From NCBI RefSeq assembly GCF_032118995.1, contig NC_092651.1, forward strand, positions 15,873,349-15,937,348: a stretch of 64,000 bases of DNA, given 5' to 3'. The DNA is from Asterias amurensis. Taxonomy: Eukaryota > Echinodermata > Asteroidea > Forcipulatida > Asteriidae. The notes under the pieces are model-generated. The model saw only the letters and a list, made by a program, of their open reading frames with translations, was not told the DNA's origin and made no database searches. Position 1 is the stretch's first letter; each line of letters begins with the position of its first letter. Of the stretch, positions 46,501 to 55,623 are shown one piece after another. A program made the position numbers and the translations under genes.

Positions 46501-48115
46501 AAGCAGCTCTATGAAATTGGCCCCTGCTCATGTGCTTTTAGAAAAGAGTCGTACCTGTAAGTGCAGTTTGTCAGGATTTCTTATCATTGGTTTGCATAAT
46601 TTGGAGCTCCTGGTAAATGGAGATTATCAGGCATGCAACTTTTCCTCGGATCAGCTGATTTCCTCTTTTATAAGGTTAGTTTTACCACTCAAAAATGAAA
46701 AAATCGTATACAAAATCATTGACATTTGTAATTTCCTCTTTTTTGGTGAAGTTACAGTTGCATGTCTGGCTTATTGATCCAGAGTGGTCTCAAGGGAAAT
46801 TGTTTGGTCAAATGTAAACTAGACCTGGGCGAATTATTTGAATATCTGGTTAATGGCGAATAGGGTGTCGTGGCCGAGGGGATAAGAGCACCGAACTCAA
46901 GCTCTGATGCTTCTGTTCAGCAGAGTGTGGGTTCGAATCCCGGTCGTGAAACTTGTGTCCCTGAGCAAGACACTTAACTATAATTGCTTCTCTCCACCCA
47001 GGGGTAAATGGGTACCTGTGAGGGCAGAGATGGTTCTTGTGGTTGATTTAGCCGAGTAGCGCATATTAATGTTGCACAGGCTGCATACTCCCTACCAGGG
47101 AGCTGAGATGGTTTAAGGAGTGAATTAAGGCCCAGTGACCAGGGGTAATAATGTGAAGCGCTTTGGGACGCCCTCCGGGTGTGAAAAGCGCTATATAAAA
47201 ACGGGTTATTATTATTATTATTATTATTATCCGTAACCGCGAATGCCTTTTTTTTCTGAACCGGATATCCACAATGGGCGCGAATACCTATTTATAAACC
47301 GGATAGTTCTGTAATTGCAACCAAGTAACCGGATATTCACGGACTTCGGGCGACAACTGATAGGAATGCTTTGTCTGAATCCTCATGAAACTTCAATTAA
47401 GACAGCATAAAACAGCAAAACTTAAGTATTTAACTATGCTCACCTCCGTGAAGAGTTAAAACAATGACATTTCTGATGTAATTTGTTCAAAGATTACGAA
47501 AGTTTTCCTTCACTTAGAGTCAATCACGATCAAAAGAAAAAGCAAATCGCCATCTTTAAATTAGATCATATTTTTATGAATGATCGAGTGACACTGTCTA
47601 AAACTAAAATCAATCCGCCCATAAGATCTCATTCACAAATGAACAGCGCCCTCTAGCGGCAAAAAAAAAAATTTTTTAAATATTTTTTTTGTTTGTTTAT
47701 ATATTTTTAATAGCGCCCTCTAGCGGTGAAAAAAACTATTTGAATATCAGGTAAATTTCGGATAGTTGGCCAGCGGTATCCGAATAACAAAATTTCACTA
47801 TTCGCCCAGCACTAATGTAAACATTCATTTAAAAAATACATTCATTTTTTTTTTTTTTTTCTTTCTTTTTTTCAAACTTAGAGACAATATTCATTTAGGC
47901 CATAAGTCTAATGCAAAAGGCTAGATTTGTACATGGTACTGTGATACCTTAAACATGCTTGATACATGTGTGTCATTATTATAACATTTTTATTCTTTCA
48001 GGATTTTTCCAACAAGATTTTCCTTATGATGGAATTTTCTAAGCAAACCTCTGCGAAGAAGGTGCTACCGGAGAAAGGAGAGATGTTGAGACCTTGCCTC
48101 TACAAGAAACGATGA
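40532..48115 (+). CDS. RRP8: Ribosomal RNA-processing protein 8 (nucleolar methyltransferase)
   Basis: Six coding exons: 40532-40648, 42354-43438, 44526-44655, 45009-45115, 46207-46303, 48002-48115. Borders are GT/AG and the phase is consistent, 1650 nt, 549 aa (human about 456). The N-terminal 300 or so residues are basic and low-complexity ([16 protein letters not shown]), as expected for nucleolar targeting. The methyltransferase part runs from about residue 340 ([20 protein letters not shown]) to the end. It has the SAM-binding motif GDFGCGEA at 408-415, [22 protein letters not shown] and the family C-terminus [12 protein letters not shown]8/nucleomethylin makes m1A in 28S rRNA and silences rDNA in the eNoSC complex. 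The ATG abuts an acceptor (TTCTGCAG), so an upstream non-coding exon is inferred. The long exon 2 explains the extra length. Confidence 0.96.
40661..41064. mobile_element. MITE family M1, RRP8 intron 1
   Basis: TTAAAGACACTTGACACTAT at the left, ACCAATAGTGTCCACTGCCC then TTAA at the right. It starts only 12 bp after the exon 1 donor. A second, partial M1 copy follows at 41424-41604. Confidence 0.8.
41424..41604. mobile_element. Partial MITE M1, RRP8 intron 1
   Basis: Only the right half is present, from TTTGAGGTCTCGAAATCAAA to AATAGTGTACACTGCCTTTA. It duplicates the right half of the neighbouring full copy at 40661-41064. Confidence 0.7.
41828..41965 (+). repeat. Direct repeat, two ~66-bp units, RRP8 intron 1
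   Basis: CACAGAAAAGTGCACAGTAC .. AACATAAGTTGCCAAAAAGT occurs at about 41838 and again, slightly changed, at about 41900. Two units in tandem. Confidence 0.7.
43466..43592 (+). repeat. Repeat family M7, RRP8 intron 2
   Basis: CCTGTATGCTTCGG, GGGCAAGGGCACCAAGGCAT, GACCATGGGGCACAGAGGCA and CTGAAGTATCGGGCCTG. It begins about 28 bp after the exon 2 donor. Third copy of the family in the window. Confidence 0.7.
44070..44460. mobile_element. MITE family M1, RRP8 intron 2
   Basis: TTAAAGACACTGGCACTATT at the left, ACCAATAGTGTCCACTGCCT then TTAA at the right. About 66 bp upstream of exon 3. Related fragments lie in intron 3 (44737-44932) and intron 4 (45212-45245 and 45640-45733). Confidence 0.8.
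45256..45450 (+). mobile_element. tRNA-derived SINE, RRP8 intron 4
   Basis: The head CCTTGGTAGTCTAGTTGGTA, the middle CTGCTCTAGAATTGCAAGGG and the B-box GGGTTCGAATCCCACC make a good tRNA-like cloverleaf core. A hairpin body follows (CCTGTGATATTTTTTCACAGG), then GGGAAAGTACTGAGTATACA. It sits inside a broken M1 element whose ends are at 45209 and 45733. It is a Pol III retroposon, not a functional tRNA. Confidence 0.7.
46329..46523. mobile_element. MITE family M6 (CCCAATTTCATAGAGCTGC)
   Basis: Begins GCCCCAATTTCATAGAGCTG and ends with the inverse CAGCTCTATGAAATTGGCCCC. It includes CTAAGCACAACAAA and GACTGGCATCCTGTTTATTT. About 195 bp, in RRP8 intron 5. Other copies are at 62041-62222 and 63817-63986, with a fragment at about 2886-2960. 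Confidence 0.8.
46864..47230 (+). mobile_element. SINE family S1, full-length reference copy
   Basis: A tRNA-like head with a long variable arm (GTCGTGGCCGAGGGGATAAG, then GTGGGTTCGAATCCCGGTCG). The body reads GAGCAAGACACTTAACTATA, CCACCCAGGGGTAAATGGGT, GGGAGCTGAGATGGTTTAAG and GAAGCGCTTTGGGACGCCC. It ends with GCGCTATATAAAAACGG and an (ATT)n tail. The head resembles tRNA-Ser or tRNA-Leu. This is the clearest copy of the family found across the window. Confidence 0.85.
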
Positions 48116-48247
48116 AGCGGCTCTGCTTGTATTACAAATAGAGGCAAGTTACTAAGAGATGTGAACAACAGTAGTAAGCAGTCTATTCTACATGTATAAT
48201 ACTTATGTAAAGAAGGCGTTGCATCACACCAAAGAGAATTTTTTCAA

Positions 48248-48253
48248 ATTAAA
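48248..48253 (+). terminator. RRP8: Possible RRP8 poly(A) signal ATTAAA
   Basis: A variant hexamer ATTAAA lies 133 bp after the RRP8 stop codon. A canonical AATAAA is at 48532-48537, but that one is inside a dispersed repeat. Either could be used. Confidence 0.35.
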
Positions 48254-48480
48254 ATTTTTACCCTGTGTATGATAATGTTAGCAAATTAGCGGGCACAGGC
48301 ACTGAAAGAGCTGAATATCTCAGTGTACAATATCCCCCTTGTTTTTGTGTTTTCGGGATTTACATTTGCAGTTCTCGGTGCACACTATCCCGCTCTTTAT
48401 GCAACTGGGTGAGACTTGCAAAAAACTTTGCATCCACACCCAACCTATGATTGGAAATATAAATGTGTGAAATTCAAACT

Positions 48481-48640
48481 AAGTATTGTTTTGAAGCTTT
48501 GCATGGTGTAGAGAAATAAGAAGAAACTATAAATAAATAGTAATATGGGGGTGAGTGTTGGCTCTGAAAAGAGCCGGTTTCAGAGCCGGTTGGGTCTCAA
48601 CGTTTCGAACATTATACTCTGCTCGTCTTCAGGACATTGC
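48481..48640 (-). mobile_element. Dispersed repeat with a canonical histone-type 3' hairpin
   Basis: On the minus strand 48575-48560 reads GGCTCTTTTCAGAGCC, a 6-bp stem with the TTTC loop. This is the consensus hairpin that ends replication-dependent histone mRNAs, and it is followed by AACACTCACC. The element also has CGTTTCGAACATTATACTCT, GCTCGTCTTCAGGA and, at the other end, AAGTATTGTTTTGAAGCTTT with GCATGGTGTAGAGAAA. Relatives are at 21367, 24361, 57121, 59875 and 60830. Confidence 0.7.
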
Positions 48641-48719
48641 TGGCGTTGGTGGAGCTTAAGTATTTACATTTGCAGTTTCAAACACCACTCACTGTTTAGG
48701 GAGGGAATGACCTGTCATG

Positions 48720-49275
48720 CCACGGATGACGTCGCTTATTTTTCTTCTTGCAACGTTCATGGAAAGGAGCACCATTACTGTTTCCCTCACTTCACCTGTA
48801 TACTTTCCGTCCATAAATGTGGTAATCTCTGCATCCCCCATAAGTACGATGAGTTCTTGCAGTTCTTTAATTTTTTAGCACAAGTATCACCACCAGCTCG
48901 CTGGTTGAAGGCTCAGTGTTAGAGATGTCCCGTCGTGTAGGGTGACTTGAAAGTTTTGGTATTTTTTGTGGTATTTAGTTGTCCCATTCCCATGAAGGCA
49001 ATTTCCCAATGCTTCTTCTGGCTTGTTGTACTTCATCGCTTAGCGGACTTCTACATCTGCTTGATGGCTAGCCTCAAGACGAATGTCGGAGATAAATGCC
49101 CTATCCTAGGCAGCCTTTCACCAGCCTTTTTTGCCAGTTTCTTCAGGACAATAGGCATGACATCACTGATTTTACTTCTTGCAACGTCCATAAAAAGGAG
49201 CACCATTACTGTTTCCCTCTCTTCATCGGTATACTTTCCGTCCCTGAATGTGGTAATCTCTGCATCCTCCATATA
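48720..49275 (-). pseudogene. Remnant of a multicopy transposon-like invertebrate protein
   Basis: The minus strand encodes EDAEITTFRDGKYTDEERET, then VMVLLFMDVARSKISDV and KKLAKKAGERLPR. After frame breaks it continues HGNGTTKYHKKYQNFQVTLH and DGTSLTLS. A second partial copy starts immediately after (KIKELQELIVLMGDAEITTF, MDGKYTGEVRETVMVLLSMN, to about 48720). I recall a repetitive family of uncharacterised proteins in cnidarians, echinoderms and molluscs with DGKYT..VR..V..LL..NV and DGT.KY..KY..FQV. It behaves like a mobile element, but I cannot name its class. Confidence 0.5.
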
Positions 49276-49385
49276 TAATAATAATAAGACATTTGTAAAG
49301 TGCCTAATGCAAAAAGCCTCTTAGCGCATAAAGAGAACAATAAAAATAAACAATGAGAGAAAGATACAAGATACAAATAAGCAAA

Positions 49386-49735
49386 TTATAAAAAAGCAGC
49401 TTTAAACAAACAAGTTTTCAACAGGGTCTTAAAACATTGTAAAGAACTATCCGGGCGAGTATGAACAGGAAGACTGTTCCAAAGAAACGGTGCAGCATGT
49501 GAAAAAGATCTGTGGCCATAAAAAATGGAAGAAGTTCTAGTAGTTGAAAGCAATGATTGTTGAGATGATTGTAAACTCAGAGTAGGGGAATAATGGTGAG
49601 CAAGTTCAGATAAATAAGCAGGAGATTGACATGTTTGAGCCTTGAAGGTAACAGAAGAATAGTGTGAACTGTTCGAAACTTAACTGGGAGCCAATGCAAT
49701 TGCATTAGTACAGGTGTAATATGGTGAGAACAAGG
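49386..49735 (-). pseudogene. LINE reverse transcriptase C-terminal remnant
   Basis: The minus strand reads ITPVLMQLHWLPVKFRTVHT. After a frameshift it reads TFKAQTCQSPAYLSELAHHY, GHRSFSHAAPFLWNSLPVHT, RPDSSLQCFKTLLKTCLFKA and stop (49388-49386). The order HWLPV..R .. AYLSEL .. R.F..AAP.LWNSLP .. FK..LKT.LF is the classic C-terminus of Jockey/CR1/L2-type non-LTR ORF2. The frameshift shows it is dead. The flank 49290-49380 may be its 3' UTR. Confidence 0.8.
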
Positions 49736-50517
49736 CATATTTCATTTCAATAGGAGATGAAGCTTGGTCATTGACATCCAAAGTTTGATCTTTTTGCCTT
49801 AGTTTCTCAAATTCTTGTAGATATGAAATATGCTGAAACCAAGTGTAATTCGGAGGGACCTTGTTTTTGTGCAAAATAACATGAGAAAATCACACAAAAA
49901 TACATCTAAAAACATCTTTAAAGGGCCAATACAACATTAACCCCAAACTGGTGACCCATACATGACGCCTCAGAAAATTGTGTAGGTTTGCGATCACCAA
50001 GCTTCTCTGAGATCAAAAGTTGGTGGAGTCGTTTCTGTTCAGAAGCAGCGGTGTGACGGATGAGGGCAGTCATTAAGACATCATAAGCATCCTGCTCAGA
50101 TGGGGCGGTGGTATGACTCTCACCTCAGTGGCGTACTCTGGTTGCAAAAAGCCTATGACATTAGCAAATTTGGTCCGTGCACTGTGATGTTTTCGAATAA
50201 GGAATTGAGCCTCGATCTACCTGGAAGAAAAAGAGGGCAGGATCGTTGGAGGCAATTCTTAGAATTTTTATTTCTTTTTCAAGGAAGTTTGCTTAAAAAC
50301 ATTCCCTTCCACTGAAAGCGTCAACTCTGATTGTTGCTGCTGGCAATTTGCCAACAACTCCGTAAGTAATTGGGAGAAACTGACGGAATGCTCCAATCTT
50401 ATGTTTGACTGACATTGGTACTAATACCTCCTCCTTATGTGAAACATAACCATTTGAGCTACTGTTTCATTTTGTTGCAGCCAAATATTCTCCGCCAGTT
50501 TGCCCACAACGATGGAG

Positions 50518-50917
50518 TTAAAGGAACACGTTGCCTTGGATTGCCTTGCCTTGGTCGAGTCAGTCTTTGAAAAGCGTTTGTAACCGTTTGTTATGAAATG
50601 CAGATGGTTAGAAAGATGTTTTAAAGTAGAATACAATGATCCACACAATTTTGTCTTGAAATTGCGTGGTTTTCCTTTTACTTTGCGAACTAACACGTTC
50701 AGCCATTTATGGAGTCGAAAATCTGACTCCCATAAATGGTCGACCATGTTAGTCGACGAGGTAAAAGGAAAATCGCACAAGTTCTAGTGATACTTGTGTG
50801 TGGATCATTATATTCTACTTTTAAAATATCTTTCTAATCATATGCATTTTATAACAAACAGTTACAAATGCTTTTCAAAGACTAACTCGACTGATCCTAG
50901 CCAAAGTGTTCCTTGAA
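50518..50917. mobile_element. MITE family M2, third copy
   Basis: TTAAAGGAACACGTTGCCTT at the left, with a small internal duplication of TTGCCTTGG. The right arm ends CCAAAGTGTTCCTTGAAC, a degraded end. The central region is ACTCCCATAAATGG with its complement. Confidence 0.8.
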
Positions 50918-50924
50918 CTAACTT

Positions 50925-51224
50925 CCTTTTTCCTTGCCATTTTTTTGGTTGCTACTTTGCTGTCTTTGCACTTCTGGCTCTAACCTCTGCAGCTGTTGCT
51001 TTCGGATGTTTGCCAAGTACGACGGCTGTACCAATTATGTAGTCGACCTTTTCTTGGTCCAGGATTGGTCTTCCTTTGCACTCTTTTCTGAGGCGTTTTC
51101 CTGTTACCAGGCTAGATGCAAGCTCTGAAGATTTTAACCATTAGCTGGTACGTTAACTTTTTAAAATCTTTGGCCCTACAAATTTGTTGCAGGGTACACC
51201 AGAGATACATGGACTTGCGGTTGA
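50925..51224 (-). pseudogene. BEN-domain pseudogene lacking its intron (copy 3)
   Basis: In minus orientation the 5' part of the BEN exon matches intact copy 2 (TCAACCGCAAGTCC) but has a 1-base deletion and an 8-base deletion. It continues ELASSLVTGKRLRKE, GRPILDQEKVDYIIG, then directly TAVVLGKHPKATAAEVRA, with a stop soon after. In the other copies an intron separates these two parts. Here it is missing and GTACAG remains at the joint. Clearly dead. Confidence 0.8.
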
Positions 51225-51679
51225 CTGGAAGTAATTATAATAAATCAAGAACAATGACTATCCCTATACAGCGATAAAATACACAATAAGTTGCTAAAAG
51301 ACTCTGTTTAATCAGAGAATTCACGAATCACAAAACAAAACAGTGTTACCTAAAAACCTGAAGAAAATAGTCTGTTTTAAGAGACACTTAATAAAGGGGA
51401 AAATACGGATTGGTTGAAACTTTCCTTTATTGATTTTCATGATCTTGATGAGGTTAGCTAAAGTTTTGATGAAATAACCTGGCCAGGATGCCTTTTGCTC
51501 ACCTCTTTTAAGCGTGTCTTTCTGCAGAGAGAAGAATATTCAGGGGAAAAACAATCATTTTGGCTATGTTTGTCCCTTCGTGAAAACACTGACAAAATGT
51601 ATTGAGAACCCTAATTGATTTTATAAAGAAAAAGAAACAGTGGCTAAATGAAAACAAAAATCTAATAAATTTGTTTCTT

Positions 51680-51790
51680 TTTCCTTACTTGCCATTTTTT
51701 GGGTTGCTGTCCTGGTGTCTTTACACTTTTGCGCCATTTTCACTCTAACTTCCGCAGCTGTTGCTTTTGGGTGGTTTTGAAGGACAGTGG
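51680..51790 (-). pseudogene. Orphan BEN second exon
   Basis: Encodes TVLQNHPKATAAEVRVKMAQ, then CKDTRTATQKMASKEKE, after an acceptor (TTTGTACAG). Its partner first exon is reduced to a trace at about 51985-52015 (CCAAGACTAAGTCGATTACA, then GGTAAG) that has an in-frame stop. Confidence 0.65.
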
Positions 51791-52689
51791 CTGTACAAAT
51801 AAATAAAAAAAACTGTTGTTGATGGTCGCTGTGTCTTTGACGCAAAACTGCCTGTTTTGGGTAGCTTCCTTTGACCATCAAGTGTCACTTTGAAGCGCTG
51901 TATATCTTCCTCCTAAATTCTTGGTTGTTGTGGAGGCGAAGCTTCGTCATTGATGGTTGGGTGTCTTTGACGCAAATCTTACCCATTATGTAATCGACTT
52001 AGTCTTGGTACAATTGAAACATTTGGAAATTTCATTTGTTTCTCAATAATCATCCTAAATCCTATTTAGTGCAAACTTTGCCCTAAGCAACTGGATAAGT
52101 CTTTCTAATTAATAATAATAATGATATTCAATTCTTATGTAGCGCATAACTTAACAAAATAACCTCAAAGAACTTTCCAAAGTTATCATAAATCAGTGTA
52201 ATCGATTAAAACAATGATAGATTAAAGTACTTAATAGCCAATAAAAACACTGGAACAACAATGACTATCCCTATACAGCGATAAAATACACAATAAGTTG
52301 CTTTAAGACTCTGTTAAATCAGAGAACTCCTGAATCACAAAACAAAACAGTGTTACCTAAAAACCTGAAGAAAAAAGTCTGTTTTAAGAGACACTTAATA
52401 AAGGGGAAAAACGAATTGGTTGAAACTTTCCATTATTGATTTTCATGATCTTGATGAGGTTAGCTAAAGTTTTGATGAAATACCCTGGCCAGGATGCCTT
52501 TTGCTCACCGCTTTTAAGCGTGTCTTTCTGCAGAAAGAAGAATATCTAGAGGAAAAACAATCATTTGGCTATGTTTGTCCCTTCGTGAAAACACTGACAA
52601 AATGTATTGAGAACCCTAATTGGTTTTATAAAGAAAAAGAAACAGTGGCTAAATGAAAAAAATAATCAAATAAATTTGTTTCTTTTTCC

Positions 52690-53122
52690 TTACTTGCCAT
52701 TTTTTTGGGTTGCTGTCCTGGTGTCTTTGCACTTCTGCGCCATTTTAGCTCGAACCTCTGCAGCTGTTGCTTTGGGGTATTTTTGAAGGACAGTGGCTGT
52801 ACAAATACAAATAACAACATCATATAAAATAAATCTTATTTTAAACTATCAGTAGTTTTTGCAAACAGGTAATACAAGTTTCAGTTTGAACTCATGATAT
52901 GAAAAGACAGTTTAACGTACCAATAATATAGTCGACCTTTTTTTGGTCGAGGATTGGTCTTTCTCGAGACTCTTTCTTCAGTCGTTTTCCTGTAACCAGG
53001 CTTGTGGAAAGCTCTTCTGGAGTGAACACTTGAACCATTAGGTGGCAGGTCATTTTTTTGAAATCCTTGGCCCTACAAATCTGTTGTAGGGTCACACCAG
53101 TGACGTACGGATTCGCGGTTGA
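52690..53122 (-). CDS. BEN-domain exon pair, copy 2 (partial gene)
   Basis: Exon a, 53122-52921: acceptor TTACTTCCAG, 67 codons plus 1 nt, reading NPYVTGVTLQQICRAKDFKK, MTCHLMVQVFTPEELSTSLV, TGKRLKKESRERPILDQKKV, DYII, donor GTACGT. Exon b starts at 52796 after TTTGTACAG and reads ATVLQKYPKATAAEVRAKMA, QKCKDTRTATQ. One extra A in the poly-A tract then shifts the frame to KNGK and stop, so the C-terminus is shorter than in copy 1. F..EEL..S.VTGKR followed by LD..K is typical of BEN domains, which bind DNA or proteins in chromatin repressors. Whether this copy is used is unknown. It has the best-preserved first exon. Confidence 0.65.
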
Positions 53123-53326
53123 CTGGAAGTAATTATAATAAATCAAGAACAATGACTATCCCTATACAGCGATAAAATACACAATAAGTTGCTTTAAGAC
53201 TCTGTTAAATCAGATAATTCACCAATCACAAAACAAAACAGTGTTACCTAAAAACCTGAAGAGAATAGTCTGTTTTAAGAGACACTTAATTAAGGGGAAA
53301 ATACGAATTGGTTGATACTTTCCTTG

Positions 53327-53391
53327 ATTTTTAAAATCCTTGGCCCTACAAATCTGTTGTAGGGTACACCAGAGATATATGGACTTGCGGT
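53327..53391 (-). pseudogene. BEN first-exon fragment
   Basis: Only the first 60 or so bases of exon a are present (TCAACCGCAAGTCCATATAT, then ACCCTACAACAGATTTGTAG, GGCCAAGG). It breaks off at about 53327 into AT-rich DNA. Closest to copy 3 by sequence. Confidence 0.7.
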
Positions 53392-53704
53392 TGACTGGAA
53401 GTAATTATAATAAATCAAGAACAATGACTATCCCTATACAGCGATAAAATACACAATAAGTTGCTTTAAGACTCTGTTTAATCAGAGAATTCACCAATCA
53501 CAAAACAAAACAGTGTTACCTAAAAACCTGAAGAAAATAGTCTGTTTTAAGAGACACTTAATAAAGGGGAAAAACGAATTGGTTGAAACTTTCCTTTATT
53601 GATTTTCATGATCTTGATGAGGTTAGCTAAAGTTTTGATGAAATACCCTGGCCAGGATGCCTTTTGCTCACCGCTTTTAAGTAACAAAAATCAAATAACT
53701 TTGT

Positions 53705-54125
53705 TTCTTTTTCCTTACTTGCCATTTTTTTGGTGGCTGTCCTGGTGTCTTTACACTTCTGTGCCATTTTTGCACGCACCTCTGCAGCTGTTGTTTTGGG
53801 GTATTTTTGAAGGACAGTGGCTGTACAAATACAAATAACAACATTATATAAAATAAATCTTATTTTAAACTATTAATAGTTTTTGCAAACAGGTAATACA
53901 AGTTTCAGTTTGAACTCATGATATGAAAAGACAGTTTAACGTACCAATAATATCTTCAACCTGTTTTTGGTCGAGGATTGGTCTTCCTCGACACTCTTTC
54001 CTCAGTCGTTTTCCTGTAGTGGAAAGCTCTTCTGGAGTGAACACTTGAACCATTAGCTGGCAGGTAATTTTTTTGAAATCCTTGGCCCTACAAATCTGTT
54101 GTAGGGCCACACCAGTGACATATGA
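53705..54125 (-). CDS. BEN-domain exon pair, copy 1 (partial gene)
   Basis: Exon a, about 54125-53945, encodes YVTGVALQQICRAKDFKKIT, then VQVFTPEELSTTGKRLRKE and RPILDQKQVEDIIG. It lacks three residues (SLV) present in copy 2 and has no visible CAG acceptor where copy 2 has one. Exon b, from 53820, encodes TVLQKYPKTTAAEVRAKMAQ, CKDTRTATKKMASKEKE and continues open. So the second exon is intact while the first may be spliced differently or be non-functional. It lies downstream of coiled-coil exons at 54420-54961 and could be the 3' end of that gene. Confidence 0.55.
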
Positions 54126-54210
54126 AACCCAATATAAAAACAAATTGAAACATTTGAGAATTTAATTTGTTTTTCAATAATGACTCTGGGCCTTTACACT
54201 CAGGATTGAC

Positions 54211-54961
54211 TTGTAGTCTTGTTAAAGAAACCATCAAAAATACACCAAAAAGACATGATGTAAGAATAACATGATTATAATTATAGCCAAAGGAATACAA
54301 CACTTTAATTGTTGCTGGCTAACCTTAATTAGACCAAAATTAATTTTTCAGGAAAGGCACTGAACATTCTTTGTGTGACACAGAGAGATATATTTGCCTG
54401 GTCACATTTGTTAATTTACCTTCTTGCAGAGCAAGGTTCTGTTTTTTTAGTTTTTTCACCTCCCACTTCAGCTCCGCCTCGCTCCTCTTTAAGACAATGA
54501 CCTCGTTTCTGAGATCCTCATTGGTTGTAGTTTCATCTTCGTCTTTGTAAAGAAACCATCAAAAATACACAAAAAAGACATGATGTTAGAATAACATTGG
54601 AATAATTATAGCCATAGGAAATACAACACTGTAATTTAACAAACCAAAACTTAACAGTGAAAATACATTTCACAAAATTACTCTTGTTTATCACTTTATG
54701 ACAATAAGTAAATAATTGTGAGTAACGATTGTACAAATGGCAAGAATGTGCCAGCATACCAAACAAAACAAAAAACCACAACAAGTACAATAATCAACAT
54801 AAACCAATATTCAGAACATACTTTTGATGTTCCTGGCGATTCATCATGATGAATCTCAGATGGAGCTGAAGAGGGATTAGGGTGCTTGCAACTGCAAGTG
54901 CATTTCACGTCAATGTTGCTGACAGACTCTTTCACTTGTTCAGCAAGTCTGTCAGCTAACC
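54211..54961 (-). CDS. Upstream exons of a BEN-type gene, unit 2
   Basis: Exon 54961-54822 (acceptor AAATTTAG, donor GTATGT) encodes LADRLAEQVKESVSNIDVKC, TCSCKHPNPSSAPSEIHHDE, SPGTSK. Exon 54542-54420 (donor GTAAAT) encodes EDETTTNEDLRNEVIVLKRS, EAELKWEVKKLKKQNLALQE, a coiled coil. A short exon-like piece near 54220 reads YKSILSVKAQ. The phases of these pieces do not join simply, so the full model is open. Coiled coils before BEN domains are common in BEND proteins. I see no start codon. Confidence 0.5.
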
Positions 54962-55623
54962 CTAAATTTGTATAAAAAACAAAAATGGAAGTTGGTAAAA
55001 CATTGTTTGATTACAAACCAAATATCCTCATTGATTTAAGGACTACTCAGTGACAGTAGAATATTAATGGTGTTGCTTCTTTTTACTGAATCCAATATTC
55101 GTTCTGCACCATGTAAAAATGTCCAATTATGAATATAATGCTTTTTGTTGTTGAAATGTTTAATGAGCATTTTGGTTATTAAGTATATAACTGGGGTACT
55201 CATCACTTGCTTAGCATTTGTAATTTCTTTGTGTGACACAGAGAGATATATTTACAAGAGATTTAATGCAACATAGCGATAGACAAAATGCAAAAAAGGT
55301 CTGATATAGAGGGCGATCTACAGTTGGTGATTAAAACAGTCAATCCGGGTAGGAACCATTTAATCTAAACTCAAACTCCTTGTTAATGAACTCCATCTTT
55401 GTACATTGTTTAACAATGAGCAATCTCGAGTTAACTTGTGCGACTCCAATAAACTTTGCGATGTCCACCTCAAACAGGGGTGCACAATTGGAAGAATGAT
55501 AAGGGTGGTGTTGGCAGTTCATTGTTGGACCACCAATACCAGTGTCTTGGCTGTTGCTATAGGCAACAGCTGCACTTCAAGGAGCAGTGCACTAAAGGTG
55601 CCTGGTCACATTTGTTAATTTAC

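Larger units (their letters stand above)
51225..53690. repeat. Repeated ~400-bp spacer units between BEN copies
   Basis: The phrase AATTATAATAAATCAAGAAC with CTATCCCTATACAGCGATAA, CAGTGTTACCTAAAAACCTG and GACACTTAATAAAGGGGAAA recurs at about 51232, 52252, 53132 and 53401 with few changes. Each copy follows, on the minus strand, the upstream side of a BEN exon. This shows that the BEN exons multiplied by tandem segmental duplication. No separate gene is seen in the spacers. Confidence 0.85.
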
